A stretch of DNA of 38,292 bases from an uncultured Caryophanales bacterium. GTDB lineage: Bacteria; Bacillota_I; Bacilli_A; RFN20; CAG-826. The stretch lies in contig CAMGZN010000001.1 of assembly GCA_946183335.1 (NCBI GenBank), forward strand, positions 1 to 38,292, written 5' to 3'. The translations under genes and the position numbers were made by a program. The first letter of the stretch is position 1. Every line of letters begins with the position of its first letter. Positions 1 to 7,700 of the stretch are shown piece by piece. A model generated the notes under the pieces. The model searched no databases, was not told the origin of the DNA, and was given only the letters and a program-made list of their open reading frames with translations.

Positions 1-1198
1 TAATAACAATGCCTCGTTTGGATGCTAATCCGATGCCAGCAAAGTAGGCTAAAGGAACCGAAATAACAATGGCGCAAGGACATGCAACAACAAGGATTGC
101 TAAGCCACGATAAATGCCTTCAGACCATTGTCCTGAAATAATACCTGTAAGTAGTGCAAACAAGATCCCAATGACAAAGACGGTTGGTGTATAAATACGT
201 GCAAACCTTGTAATGAATTTCTCAGCTTTAGCTTTGTGTTCTCCAGATGATTGAACCAGTTCAATAATCTTGGAAATTGTTGAATCAGCGAACACTTTAT
301 TAACACAAACAGTAATTGATCCACTTCTTAGAATAGAGCCACTCAAAACGTTGGATCCTTCCACGACATCAACCGGCATTGGCTCACCTGTTAACGAGGA
401 CATATCTAAGGTTCCTTGGCCATCAATAATTACACCATCCGCTGGAACGATTTCACCAACGTGAACAATGATATTATCATCGACTTTTAAAGTTTCCGGC
501 TTAACTTGGCTAACTTTACCATTCACAATCAAATTCGCGGTATCAGCACGCAAATCAATTGCATTTGAAATAGCATTTTTGGATTTGCCAGTCGCGATAT
601 GTTCAAAAAGCTCACCAACTTGATAGAGAGCAACAACCATGACCCCATCCATCATATCGATTGGGAATCCGGCTCCTTGTAAAACACCTAAATTAATTAG
701 AACAGAAAGGGCGAAAACACCTAAACACGAAATCGTTAACAAAAGATTCATATCAATTGGATTTCGTAAGTGAATAATGTTTTGAATGACCTTCCAGACT
801 ATGTCATAAACAACGATTCCAGCCGCAACTGCATGGAGTGCGAACGACACCCATGAAAATTCCTCTCCATAGATAATCATTGCGATGATAACAAGCACCG
901 CTGCCGCAACGATTCTTCCTAAAGTTATCCAGAATTTGCGGTTAAAAATGGAATATTTTTGTTTTGAGCCTTTATTAATTCTTTCAATTCTTAAAGGATC
1001 ATCTTCAATCTTTTTGATCTCGTTTTTTAAGTCTTCAACAGGCATCTCATCTTCGCGATAAACGATATACATACGTTCATTTGCAAAGTCGATTGTTGCT
1101 TGTTGAACAAACTCTTGTTTATTTAAATATCTTTCTACTTTAGAGGCACAGTTAGGACAATCAAATCCTGAACAATGATAAACAACTTTTTTACTCAT
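1..1198 (-). CDS. Heavy-metal P-type ATPase (Zn/Cd/Pb efflux type), C-terminus cut by window edge
   Basis: This P1B-type ATPase would export divalent soft metals across the membrane using ATP. One frame stays open from the ATG at 1198 to the window edge, giving about 399 residues. Visible are an N-terminal HMA-like metal site (GFDCPNC, Cys14 and Cys17), several membrane segments, the actuator TGEP motif (about residues 270-273) and the transport-site CPC motif (Cys373 and Cys375). The phosphorylation DKTGT motif and ATP domain lie beyond the window. The CPC context is typical of the Zn/Cd/Pb group (CadA/ZntA); I infer the metal and cannot exclude Co or Cu. It starts one base after the ArsR stop, with GGAGGA upstream, so the two genes form one operon. 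Confidence 0.93.
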   Translation of the reverse strand, partial: MSKKVVYHCSGFDCPNCASKVERYLNKQEFVQQATIDFANERMYIVYREDEMPVEDLKNEIKKIEDDPLRIERINKGSKQKYSIFNRKFWITLGRIVAAAVLVIIAMIIYGEEFSWVSFALHAVAAGIVVYDIVWKVIQNIIHLRNPIDMNLLLTISCLGVFALSVLINLGVLQGAGFPIDMMDGVMVVALYQVGELFEHIATGKSKNAISNAIDLRADTANLIVNGKVSQVKPETLKVDDNIIVHVGEIVPADGVIIDGQGTLDMSSLTGEPMPVDVVEGSNVLSGSILRSGSITVCVNKVFADSTISKIIELVQSSGEHKAKAEKFITRFARIYTPTVFVIGILFALLTGIISGQWSEGIYRGLAILVVACPCAIVISVPLAYFAGIGLASKRGIVI

Positions 1199-1199
1199 T

Positions 1200-1547
1200 T
1201 TATAATTCCTCCACATGTTCCACTGCCACATTTAAAAGTTGTTTAACGTGGCAATCAGACAAAGAATAGTAAACCTTTTGTCCTTCTTTACGAGTACGAA
1301 CAAGATTAGCTCGTCTTAAAACAATTAATTGATGTGAGACTAGTGATTGAGATTCACTAACTTCATTTACAATGTCACCAACGCATTTCTCAATCATACA
1401 TGAATGACAAGTACATTCAGAACAATTCTGCTTTCCGCACTCGCACATGCATTTTTCATCATTAAGTAAAGATAAAAGAATTTTTAACCGAGTTGGATCA
1501 GACATAATCTTGAAGATTTTTGATACATCGTTAACTTTGTTAGACAT
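1200..1547 (-). CDS. ArsR/SmtB-family metal-sensing repressor with cysteine-rich insert
   Basis: A winged-helix repressor of 115 residues that should release the efflux operon when it binds metal. Seen: the start SDPTRLKIL, the recognition-helix region SQSLVSHQLIVLRRA and the wing EGQKVYYSL. Eight cysteines (33, 35, 37, 42, 45, 47, 50, 55) crowd 23 residues, ending in a CadC-like EKCVGD stretch. The C-terminal helix has Asp98, His100, His111 and Glu114, the DxHx10HxxE pattern of the alpha-5 zinc site of SmtB/CzrA. I chose the ATG at 1547, not 1592, because GGAGGA lies upstream of 1547 while 1592 falls inside the promoter. The P-type ATPase follows directly. A Zn/Cd/Pb sensor is likely; the exact metal is inferred. 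Confidence 0.93.
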   Translation of the reverse strand: MSNKVNDVSKIFKIMSDPTRLKILLSLLNDEKCMCECGKQNCSECTCHSCMIEKCVGDIVNEVSESQSLVSHQLIVLRRANLVRTRKEGQKVYYSLSDCHVKQLLNVAVEHVEEL

Positions 1548-1571
1548 AACCGGATTAATTCCTCCGTGTAT

Positions 1572-1600
1572 ATTATATGAATGTCCGTTCATATATTCAA
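1572..1600 (-). promoter_or_regulatory. Promoter and operator of the arsR-ATPase operon
   Basis: The -35 TTGAAT (1595-1600) and -10 TATAAT (1572-1577) are separated by exactly 17 bp. A perfect inverted repeat, TATATGAA / TTCATATA with a 6-bp gap (1574-1595), fills the spacer and overlaps both boxes. This is the AT-rich TGAA...TTCA layout typical of ArsR/SmtB operators, so the repressor would block polymerase directly. Confidence 0.85.
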
Positions 1601-1602
1601 GT

Positions 1603-1629
1603 AAAATAAAAGGATTCCGTTAAGAATCC
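1603..1629 (-). terminator. Rho-independent terminator after nusG
   Basis: A perfect 6-bp stem GGATTC / GAATCC with a TTAACG loop is followed on the minus strand by a T-rich run. It lies 18 bp past the nusG stop and ends just before the arsR -35 box, so it separates the two operons. Confidence 0.8.
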
Positions 1630-1646
1630 AATTATTTAAGAATTTC

Positions 1647-2198
1647 TTAGATCTTATCGATTTCAGAGAAATCGACATCAACTGGAGTAGCACGTCCGAA
1701 GAAGATTGTTTCGATACGGCAAGCACCTGTTGTTTTATCAATAGAGAGAATCTTACCTTCGGTACCTTCAAGTGGTCCACGAATAACTTTAACATTGTCA
1801 CCAACGTTATAACGATCATACATGGAGCTATCGACCATACCCATTCTTTTAAGAACTGGTTCGATTTCTTCACGGCTAACTGGAGTTGGTTTTTGACCAC
1901 CACCAGCAGATCCAGCAATACCTGTAACACCCGGTGTGTTACGAACAACATACCAAGAGTTGTCAGTCATAATCATTTCCACAAAGATGTTTCCTGGAAA
2001 AAGATTTTTCATTTTTGTTTTGCCAGTTGGCATTCCATCCTTAAGGACAGGAACTTCTTGTTCAGCAACCAAGACATTAAAAATGTAGTCTTGGAGATTC
2101 ATTGTTTGAATACGTTTTCTTAAGTTATCAGCAACTTTGTTTTCGTGTTGGGAATAAGTTGTGACAATGTACCAACGCTTTTCACCTAATTGAGCCAT
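1647..2198 (-). CDS. nusG: Transcription antitermination/elongation factor NusG
   Basis: NusG binds RNA polymerase and modulates pausing, termination and coupling to ribosomes. The 183-residue product has the N-terminal NGN domain (start KRWYIVTTYSQHENKVADNL, then FPGNIFVEM and VRNTPGVTGI) and a C-terminal KOW domain (VGDNVKVIRGPLEGTEGKI, about residues 132-150), which is the standard length. A good AAGGAG site precedes the ATG. It follows secE by 14 bp as in most bacteria, but rplK-rplA do not follow; a terminator and a metal-resistance operon do. Confidence 0.98.
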   Translation of the reverse strand: MAQLGEKRWYIVTTYSQHENKVADNLRKRIQTMNLQDYIFNVLVAEQEVPVLKDGMPTGKTKMKNLFPGNIFVEMIMTDNSWYVVRNTPGVTGIAGSAGGGQKPTPVSREEIEPVLKRMGMVDSSMYDRYNVGDNVKVIRGPLEGTEGKILSIDKTTGACRIETIFFGRATPVDVDFSEIDKI

Positions 2199-2212
2199 CG
2201 TAATAGTCTCCT

Positions 2213-2446
2213 TTATTTAATCAAGCGGATGGCGCCTTCAGCAGCATCTTTAGCACCACCACCAAAAATTTCTTTCAGTTCACCAATTAATGAACCCGAG
2301 GCTAAGTCTTCAATTGATAAAATCAATGCGCAGAAAACACAAATCACAATTGTGGTGATTAATGCTGGCATGAAGACGTCTTTCTTTGGCCAACGAACAC
2401 GTTTGCCTTCTTTAATGACTTCTTGAGTATATTTTTTGACACCCAT
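2213..2446 (-). CDS. secE: Preprotein translocase subunit SecE
   Basis: SecE clamps the SecY channel in the membrane. The 77-residue product has the short form: the conserved amphipathic start (TQEVIKEGKRVRWPKKD) and a hydrophobic segment at about residues 27-45. The following glycine-rich tail is a little longer than usual. It sits between rpmG and nusG in the classical rpmG-secE-nusG arrangement, with a GGAGG site just upstream. Confidence 0.95.
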   Translation of the reverse strand: MGVKKYTQEVIKEGKRVRWPKKDVFMPALITTIVICVFCALILSIEDLASGSLIGELKEIFGGGAKDAAEGAIRLIK

Positions 2447-2456
2447 ATAAGCCTCC

Positions 2457-2603
2457 TTACTTACTTTCCTTATGTAACGTCATCTTGTTACATGTTGGAC
2501 AGTACTTCTTGATTTCAAGACGTTTTGTTTCGCCTTCTTTCTTTGTTGTCGTGTAATTTCTCGACAGACATTCGGGGCAAATTAAAATAACTTTCTTTCT
2601 CAT
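2457..2603 (-). CDS. rpmG: 50S ribosomal protein L33
   Basis: A 48-residue L33 of the large ribosomal subunit. The two zinc-binding CxxC pairs are present (CPEC near the N-terminus, CPTC near the C-terminus), separated by the typical SRNYTTTKKEG region, so this is the zinc-containing form rather than the zinc-free paralogue. It is the first gene of the rpmG-secE-nusG operon and ends 10 bp before secE. Its ribosome site (AGGA) is weak and rather distant. Confidence 0.95.
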   Translation of the reverse strand: MRKKVILICPECLSRNYTTTKKEGETKRLEIKKYCPTCNKMTLHKESK

Positions 2604-2635
2604 AAAACGTTATCCTATTAACATCTTGCTGGACT

Positions 2636-2665
2636 ATTTTACTCTTTCACGAATTAAAAAGTCAA
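2636..2665 (-). promoter_or_regulatory. Putative promoter of rpmG-secE-nusG
   Basis: A -35 TTGACT (2660-2665) and a -10 TAAAAT (2636-2641) are separated by 18 bp, giving a leader of about 26 nt before rpmG. The -35 box lies inside the terminator hairpin of the preceding mrp operon, so termination and initiation signals overlap. Confidence 0.6.
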
Positions 2666-2674
2666 TAATGACTT
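2655..2674 (-). terminator. Short terminator after mrp and the rubredoxin-like gene
   Basis: A 6-bp stem AAGTCA / TGACTT with a 4-base loop is followed by TTTTT on the minus strand, directly after the stop of the rubredoxin-like gene. The stem is AT-rich, so it is probably leaky. Confidence 0.55.
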
Positions 2675-2675
2675 A

Positions 2676-2792
2676 TTATTCGTCACTTTCTACTGGAGTG
2701 AGCATTTCGAATGGAGCGCCACAAACTGGGCAAACCTCTCCTTCTTCCACCTCAACTTCTTGACCGCAAATTTGACAAACATACTTTTTCAT
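2676..2792 (-). CDS. Rubredoxin-like small iron or zinc protein
   Basis: A 38-residue protein built almost entirely of one metal knuckle pair: MKKYVCQICGQ near the start and CPVCGAPFEM near the end, the CxxCG...CPxCG pattern of rubredoxins and of rubrerythrin tails. The usual rubredoxin aromatic residues (YDP, the W before CP) are missing, so it may bind zinc instead of iron. It starts 12 bp after the mrp stop with AAGGAG well placed, so it is co-transcribed with mrp. It could be an electron carrier or a small partner of the Fe-S carrier; neither is shown by the sequence. Confidence 0.75.
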   Translation of the reverse strand: MKKYVCQICGQEVEVEEGEVCPVCGAPFEMLTPVESDE

Positions 2793-2804
2793 AGTTGGTC
2801 TCCT

Positions 2805-3632
2805 TTATTTTTTATATTCTTCAACACGATGAACTAGTTCATCGAGAACGTCTGTTTCGTACTCCTCAATTTCGCCTTTATCAACCTTGGATGAGAGTTC
2901 AGGATCAATTGGAATCTCAGCTAAAACTTCCAAACCGTGACGTTTAACTTCTTCTTCATATTTCCCGTTTCCGAAAACACGAATCTTTTCATCACATTTC
3001 GGACATTTCACATAAGCCATATTCATTGCTACGCCTAAAATATCGACGTACATCATCTTCGCCATATTGATAGATTTCGCCACCACCATACTAACAAGTT
3101 CTTGTGGGCTAGAAACGATGATAATTCCATCAATTGGATAGCTTTGGAAAACAGTTAATGGAACATCGCCTGTTCCAGGTGGCATGTCGATTAATAAGTA
3201 ATCAACATCTCCATAAATTACATCTGTATAAAGTTGTTGAACAAAACCAGCGATAAGTGGTCCTCTCCAACAAATTGGGTCCTCAGCATTTTCAAGTAAG
3301 GCATTAGCAGACATGATTTTCACACCATGTTTTGAGATTAATGGATAGAGTCCAGATTCGTCTTGAGGGGCAAGTTTTCCCTTCAGGCCAAACGCCTGTG
3401 GAATGCTTGGGCCCGTGACATCTGCGTCAATAATCGCAACTTTGTGTCCACGTCTATTTAATGCGCTTGCTAAAAGAGAAGTGACAAGGCTTTTTCCAAC
3501 GCCACCTTTTCCAGAAATCACCGCAAAAGTCTTACGAAATGACGAAAACTCGTGTGGTCTTAGTTTTTCAATTTTGCGTTCCTCACAGTTATTAACTGAG
3601 CAACTTGAGCAATCGTGATTGCAATCCGCCAT
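2805..3632 (-). CDS. mrp: Mrp/NBP35-family Fe-S cluster carrier ATPase
   Basis: This deviant Walker-A P-loop protein carries [4Fe-4S] clusters to apo-enzymes. The 275-residue product has an N-terminal cysteine motif (Cys4, 8, 11, 16), the P-loop GKGGVGKS at 41-48, the switch DMPPGTGDV, and a CPKC pair for the bridging cluster. The N-terminal cysteine extension resembles the NBP35 type. The gene has its own GGAGG site and lies between the sigma factor and the rubredoxin-like gene. The many Fe-S enzymes in this window (serine dehydratase, hydroxylases, Rnf) are obvious clients, by inference. Confidence 0.92.
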   Translation of the reverse strand: MADCNHDCSSCSVNNCEERKIEKLRPHEFSSFRKTFAVISGKGGVGKSLVTSLLASALNRRGHKVAIIDADVTGPSIPQAFGLKGKLAPQDESGLYPLISKHGVKIMSANALLENAEDPICWRGPLIAGFVQQLYTDVIYGDVDYLLIDMPPGTGDVPLTVFQSYPIDGIIIVSSPQELVSMVVAKSINMAKMMYVDILGVAMNMAYVKCPKCDEKIRVFGNGKYEEEVKRHGLEVLAEIPIDPELSSKVDKGEIEEYETDVLDELVHRVEEYKK

Positions 3633-3694
3633 ATGAGATAAACCTCCGATTTAGGTGCTTATATTATCTCATACTTAATAAAATTAAAAAACAA

Positions 3695-4282
3695 CTAATC
3701 CAGTTTGTTTAAACTTGATAGCAGTTTTTTATTTTTGCGTTGGGAGAGAATTCTCCTTCTTACGGTAGAAAGAGATACATTAAGAAGAGCCGCTATCTCT
3801 CTTAATGAGTAACCCATTCCACGATAGTAAAGGATTGTTTTATCAAGTGGGGTGAGTTCATAGATCGTACTTTCTGGTGAAGAGATAACGCCATCAAACT
3901 CAACTAATTTCTGGTCGTCATGTCCAATCACCTCGTGAATGGAAACTCCATTTTCAAGAACTTGATCCAAACTATTCGAAAAATAAAGCGGGTCTCGTGT
4001 TCCGATAACCCGCCTTACTGCATCGATTGTTCGTGTTTTCGCTATTCGATGCAAATAGTACTTAAATGAACCCCTGTTTGAATCAAATGTTTTGATCGCA
4101 TAAGTGAAGATCTCATTGTATAAATCCTCACAATCATCCCATGATACATTTTGAATCCCATATCCATCGAACAGGTACATCATGAATTTAATTGTTTCTT
4201 CCATATATAAGAAGAAGTATTTTTGCGTCATCTCAAGTTGACGCTGTGAAAAAAGGCCACTACTGCCTTTTCTTATTGACAT
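3695..4282 (-). CDS. SigH-like RNA polymerase sigma factor
   Basis: A small sigma-70 family factor of 195 residues with regions 2 and 4 only. Region 2 is visible as DLYNEIFTYAIKTFDSNRG (about residues 48-66) followed by YYLHRIAKTRTIDAVRR; region 4 is LREIAALLNVSLSTVRRRI (about 160-178). The sequence is divergent, but the position between cysS-rlmB and rpmG-secE-nusG is that of sigH (spo0H) in Bacillus and Clostridium, which makes SigH the best guess. A GGAGGAC site precedes it, 14 bp after rlmB begins on the coding side. Role: stationary-phase, competence or stress transcription in relatives; here unknown. Confidence 0.82.
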   Translation of the reverse strand: MSIRKGSSGLFSQRQLEMTQKYFFLYMEETIKFMMYLFDGYGIQNVSWDDCEDLYNEIFTYAIKTFDSNRGSFKYYLHRIAKTRTIDAVRRVIGTRDPLYFSNSLDQVLENGVSIHEVIGHDDQKLVEFDGVISSPESTIYELTPLDKTILYYRGMGYSLREIAALLNVSLSTVRRRILSQRKNKKLLSSLNKLD

Positions 4283-4295
4283 ATAACTGTCCTCC

Positions 4296-5042
4296 TTATT
4301 TACTGGAGGATCTAATATTACTTAGTAATATACCTGTCGCCACGGAAACGTTGAGCGAATTTACGTGACCAAGCATTGGGATTTTAACGACGAAATCCGA
4401 GTTCTCTAAAACAAGTCTGGAAATACCGTTTCCTTCGGAACCAACAATTAAAGCCGTTGGTCCATCGTACTTAACTTTGTCATAGTCAAGCTTAGCTGAT
4501 CCGTCGGAGGCATAAATCCAAAATCCATTGGACTTAAGCACCCGGATCGCATTGGAAACGTTACTTACCTGGCAAATCTTTACATGGTCGATAGCACCAG
4601 TCGAAACCTTAACAACCGTCATGTTGATTTGCACTTGATTACGATTTTTTAAGATAATTCCATCCACACCAAAAGCATCACACGAACGTATGATTGCCCC
4701 CAGATTGTGTGGATCTTCAATTTCATCAAGGATTAGAATGAGCGGTTGCTTCTTTCCTTGGCATCCATTGATAATTTCATCTAAGGTAGCGTACTGATAA
4801 TCTTGCACTAGAGCTATAACACCCTGATGATTGCCATTCCTTGATAAACTGGCTAGGACAGATTGCTCAACAAACTCGATTGGCAAATTATTGTCGCGAG
4901 CAAGCTTCAGGAGTGACTCGTCTTGGAAGCCTTTTTGCACAAGAAGCTTATTGGCTTTCTTGGCTTCAATGCTACTTCTGACAGGGATCCTCCCGTAAAT
5001 CAAGTTTGCGTTACTTTTTGGCGACGCTGTCCCATATTTCAT
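4296..5042 (-). CDS. rlmB: 23S rRNA 2'-O-ribose methyltransferase (TrmH/SpoU family)
   Basis: A SpoU-type knotted methyltransferase of 248 residues. The N-terminal substrate domain (NLIYGRIPVRSSIEA) is followed by the three family motifs: motif 1 EDPHNLGAIIRSCDAFGV, motif 2 ALIVGSEGNGIS and motif 3 IPMLGHVNSLNVSVATGIL, which hold the S-adenosylmethionine in the trefoil knot. RlmB methylates the peptidyl-transferase region of 23S rRNA. It follows cysS by only 3 bp, the usual Firmicutes neighbour, although mrnC and yacP, often found here, are absent. TrmH paralogues with other RNA targets cannot be excluded. Confidence 0.9.
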   Translation of the reverse strand: MKYGTASPKSNANLIYGRIPVRSSIEAKKANKLLVQKGFQDESLLKLARDNNLPIEFVEQSVLASLSRNGNHQGVIALVQDYQYATLDEIINGCQGKKQPLILILDEIEDPHNLGAIIRSCDAFGVDGIILKNRNQVQINMTVVKVSTGAIDHVKICQVSNVSNAIRVLKSNGFWIYASDGSAKLDYDKVKYDGPTALIVGSEGNGISRLVLENSDFVVKIPMLGHVNSLNVSVATGILLSNIRSSSK

Positions 5043-5045
5043 TGT

Positions 5046-6377
5046 TTATAAAATTCCCTTCTCGATTAAAGTCTTTCGAAGGGCATCAGATTCTTCGAAT
5101 TTTTTCTCAGTTTTGAGCGCTAAATATTTGGCATAAATTTCTTTATCTTCAGCACTTAAAACTGGGTATTTAATATCTAAACCAAATACATCCAAAATGT
5201 CGCGAATATTTGCGAAAATTACCAGCAATTTTTGGATATCTTTTGGATTTTTACGTAATTCAATATTTGCGTTTTTGAGTTCTTCATATAAACAAGTAAA
5301 CCCATTAGAAGTATTGAAATCTTCACTCAGTGCAGAAAGGAATTTTTCAATGTTTCCTTTGGCCTTACTGAGGTCTTCTCCTGCGAGCTGAAGAGCGACA
5401 GCAACTTGCTTATAAGTTTGGCTAATTTTTAAGAGTTCATTTTTCGCTGATGCAACAGTTTCTTCAGTGAATTGAACTGGAGCACGGTAATGAGCGGAAA
5501 GAATTAATAAACGAAGAAGATTTGGCCCAAATTCTTTTAAAGCGTCTTTTGCTAAAACAACATTGCCTAAAGATTTGGACATCTTTTCGTTTCCAAAATT
5601 AACAAAGCCGTTGTGCATCCAAACATTGGCGATTCGATGACCATCATGTGCCTTTGCTTGAGCAATTTCGTTTTCATGATGCGGGAACTTAAGATCAAAT
5701 CCACCGCCATGAACATCAATCATTCCACCAAAGATGGAATTAATCATGACGCAGCATTCAGTATGCCATCCCGGACGACCTTTTCCCCAAGGAGAATCCC
5801 ATTGAATACCAACGTTCGTTTTCTTCCATAAGACAAAGTCTAATGGAGATTCTTTCTTACTGTTTTCCTCGATACGAGCACCAACAACTAAATCGTCAAC
5901 ATTGATGTTTTGAAGTTCTCCATAGTTCTCAATAGAACTAATACGGAAGAAAACATCTCCGTCAACTTCATAAGCGGCACCTTTTTTAACAAGCTCATCA
6001 ATATAATTGATAATTTGAGACATGTACTCGGTTACCTTTGGATTTTGATAATGAGGTTTAACATTAAGTTGTTTTAAAACATCTTTATAAGCAGCGATAT
6101 AACGCTCAGAAATAACTTTTTCTGGAACACCTTCTTGTTGAGCTTTATTGATGATTTTATCATCAACATCAGTAAAGTTTGATACGAGTTTTACATCATA
6201 ACCGACCTTTTCAAGGAAACGCCTAAAAGTATCGAAAACAATCACGGGGCGAATGTTTCCAACGTGAGCATCTCCATAAACAGTTGGTCCACAACAATAC
6301 ATTGAAATTTCGCCCGCTTTAATTGGGCGTAAAATTTCTTCGCTATTTGTTAAAGAATTAAAAACTTTGATTTCCAT
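5046..6377 (-). CDS. cysS: Cysteinyl-tRNA synthetase
   Basis: A class I aminoacyl-tRNA synthetase of 443 residues. Visible are the first zinc-site cysteine and HIGH equivalent in CCGPTVYGDAHVGNIRP, further zinc ligands in GWHTECCVM and HGGGFDLKFPHHENE, and the KMSKS motif in NEKMSKSLGN. The length is slightly below the usual 460-480 because the C-terminal domain is short. I prefer the ATG at 6377 over the one at 6389, because the latter overlaps a likely -10 box. No Shine-Dalgarno sequence precedes it. The gene starts 29 bp after the sdaA stop and leads the rlmB-sigH group. Confidence 0.97.
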   Translation of the reverse strand: MEIKVFNSLTNSEEILRPIKAGEISMYCCGPTVYGDAHVGNIRPVIVFDTFRRFLEKVGYDVKLVSNFTDVDDKIINKAQQEGVPEKVISERYIAAYKDVLKQLNVKPHYQNPKVTEYMSQIINYIDELVKKGAAYEVDGDVFFRISSIENYGELQNINVDDLVVGARIEENSKKESPLDFVLWKKTNVGIQWDSPWGKGRPGWHTECCVMINSIFGGMIDVHGGGFDLKFPHHENEIAQAKAHDGHRIANVWMHNGFVNFGNEKMSKSLGNVVLAKDALKEFGPNLLRLLILSAHYRAPVQFTEETVASAKNELLKISQTYKQVAVALQLAGEDLSKAKGNIEKFLSALSEDFNTSNGFTCLYEELKNANIELRKNPKDIQKLLVIFANIRDILDVFGLDIKYPVLSAEDKEIYAKYLALKTEKKFEESDALRKTLIEKGIL

Positions 6378-6387
6378 AATTGTATTC

Positions 6388-6397
6388 ATTGTAGCAT
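6388..6397 (-). promoter_or_regulatory. Extended -10 promoter of cysS
   Basis: TGC-TACAAT (-10 at 6388-6393) lies 10 bp before the ATG at 6377, placing the transcript start about 4 nt from the start codon. No good -35 and no ribosome site are visible. Confidence 0.5.
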
Positions 6398-6406
6398 AAA
6401 TCCGAA

Positions 6407-7618
6407 CTATTCAGATTTATGAGTTTTTAAATATTGTTCCGCCATACCACCGACGGATGTTTCACGATAGTTCTTAGACATATCAAGTCCTGTACGAAGC
6501 ATTGTTTCTACAATGCTATCGAATGATACTTCGTGAGTATCGCTAGCATATTCAGCTAAACGACAAGAGGTAATCGCTCTTTGTGCCGCAACCGCATTTC
6601 TTTCGATACATGGGATTTGAACGTAGCCTAAAACTGGGTCGCAGGTGGAACCTAAGGAGTGTTCCATCGCAACTTCGGCGGCGCATTCAATTGTTTCTAA
6701 ATCAAGGCCTTTGAGATAAGCGAAAGCAGCAGCTGTCATTGAGCATGCTGAACCAATCTCGGCTTGACATCCAGCAACAGCACCAGAAATGGATCCGTTT
6801 TGCTTAATGACGTTGCCAATAACACCAGCAACTGCTAAAGCGTTAACCATTTTTTCGACTGAATTATGGTAATTATCGTAGCAATAACGCATTACTGCTG
6901 GAAGTGTGCCAGCTGCACCACAAGTTGGAGCAGTCACAACGAGATTGCCACTAGCGTTTTCTTCGCCAGTTGCAAAAGCATAAGCAATGATTAGGCGATA
7001 TGAACGAGCAATGCTTGTTTCACTTTCCGCTTTCGGCGTCAAAAACGAACGAGCGCGACGTTTGACGTGGAGTGGTCCAGGAAGTTCTCCTTCTTTACGT
7101 AAACCAGCATCAATTGTATCCATCATTTGGTTGAAAACTTTTTCTAAATATTTAAAGATTTCTTCACCTTCATAATGACGAACATAATCGACTAAATCCC
7201 ACCCATTTTCACCGCAAATCTTGGATATTTCAGCAAAATCCTTCTCTGGATAAACCTCTTCTTCATACTCTTCGACTTCACCTTCAATTTGGATTGCTCC
7301 ACCACCGGTTGAGATGACTTTTTTCTCGAGTGAACGACCATCACCAAAATGAAGAACAAACTTCATTGTGTTTGGATGTTCAACTGGCGTTTTAATATCG
7401 AAGTGAATTGCACAATCAACAGGTGCCAATGTTTGTTGAATTGTTTTATCAGTTAAGTGGCCACGGCCAGTTAACGCAAAAGAGCCATAAAGATAGACAT
7501 CATAACTCACAACATCAGGATAATTTTTACGAAAATACTTCGCTGCACGGTAAGGCGCAATCGAGTGTGATGAGCTTGGTCCATAACCAATACGATATAA
7601 ATATCTCAGAGATTTCAT
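6407..7618 (-). CDS. sdaA: L-serine dehydratase, iron-sulfur dependent, single chain
   Basis: It converts L-serine to pyruvate and ammonia with a [4Fe-4S] cluster instead of PLP. The 403-residue product fuses the beta-type domain (GPSSSHS, GSFALTGRGHLTD) to the alpha domain (APTCGAAGTLPAVMRY, GCQAEIGSACSM, GSTCDPVLGYVQIPCIERNA), which supplies the cluster cysteines. Single-chain forms like this occur in proteobacteria; many Firmicutes split the two parts. It has its own promoter behind the purine-operon terminator, and could feed serine or glycine carbon from purine breakdown into pyruvate; that link is inference. The ATG at 7618 follows the -10 box closely and has no ribosome site. Confidence 0.95.
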   Translation of the reverse strand: MKSLRYLYRIGYGPSSSHSIAPYRAAKYFRKNYPDVVSYDVYLYGSFALTGRGHLTDKTIQQTLAPVDCAIHFDIKTPVEHPNTMKFVLHFGDGRSLEKKVISTGGGAIQIEGEVEEYEEEVYPEKDFAEISKICGENGWDLVDYVRHYEGEEIFKYLEKVFNQMMDTIDAGLRKEGELPGPLHVKRRARSFLTPKAESETSIARSYRLIIAYAFATGEENASGNLVVTAPTCGAAGTLPAVMRYCYDNYHNSVEKMVNALAVAGVIGNVIKQNGSISGAVAGCQAEIGSACSMTAAAFAYLKGLDLETIECAAEVAMEHSLGSTCDPVLGYVQIPCIERNAVAAQRAITSCRLAEYASDTHEVSFDSIVETMLRTGLDMSKNYRETSVGGMAEQYLKTHKSE

Positions 7619-7627
7619 AGCGAGAGC

Positions 7628-7636
7628 ATTATAACA
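7628..7636 (-). promoter_or_regulatory. Extended -10 promoter of sdaA
   Basis: TGT-TATAAT with the -10 at 7628-7633; only 9 bp separate it from the ATG at 7618. The predicted mRNA would begin 2-4 nt before the start codon. No convincing -35 is present. Confidence 0.65.
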
Positions 7637-7645
7637 TTTATTTTT

Positions 7646-7678
7646 AAAAATAAAAGCGAGTTCGATGGAGAACTCGCT
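7646..7678 (-). terminator. Strong terminator ending the purine operon
   Basis: A perfect 9-bp stem, AGCGAGTTC / GAACTCGCT with a 6-base loop, is followed by TTTTATTTTT on the minus strand. It lies 23 bp past the ygeW stop and is the clearest intrinsic terminator in the window. Confidence 0.92.
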
Positions 7679-7700
7679 AGTATTTATGTTTTGGAGCTAA

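Noticed and set aside
1548..1592. Longer N-terminus for the ArsR protein (ATG at 1592)
   Set aside because: The ATG lies inside the operator and promoter spacer; the ATG at 1547 has a good ribosome site.
1589..1951. Open frame of 120 codons overlapping nusG on the same strand
   Set aside because: It is out of frame with a clearly conserved NusG and has no recognisable domain.
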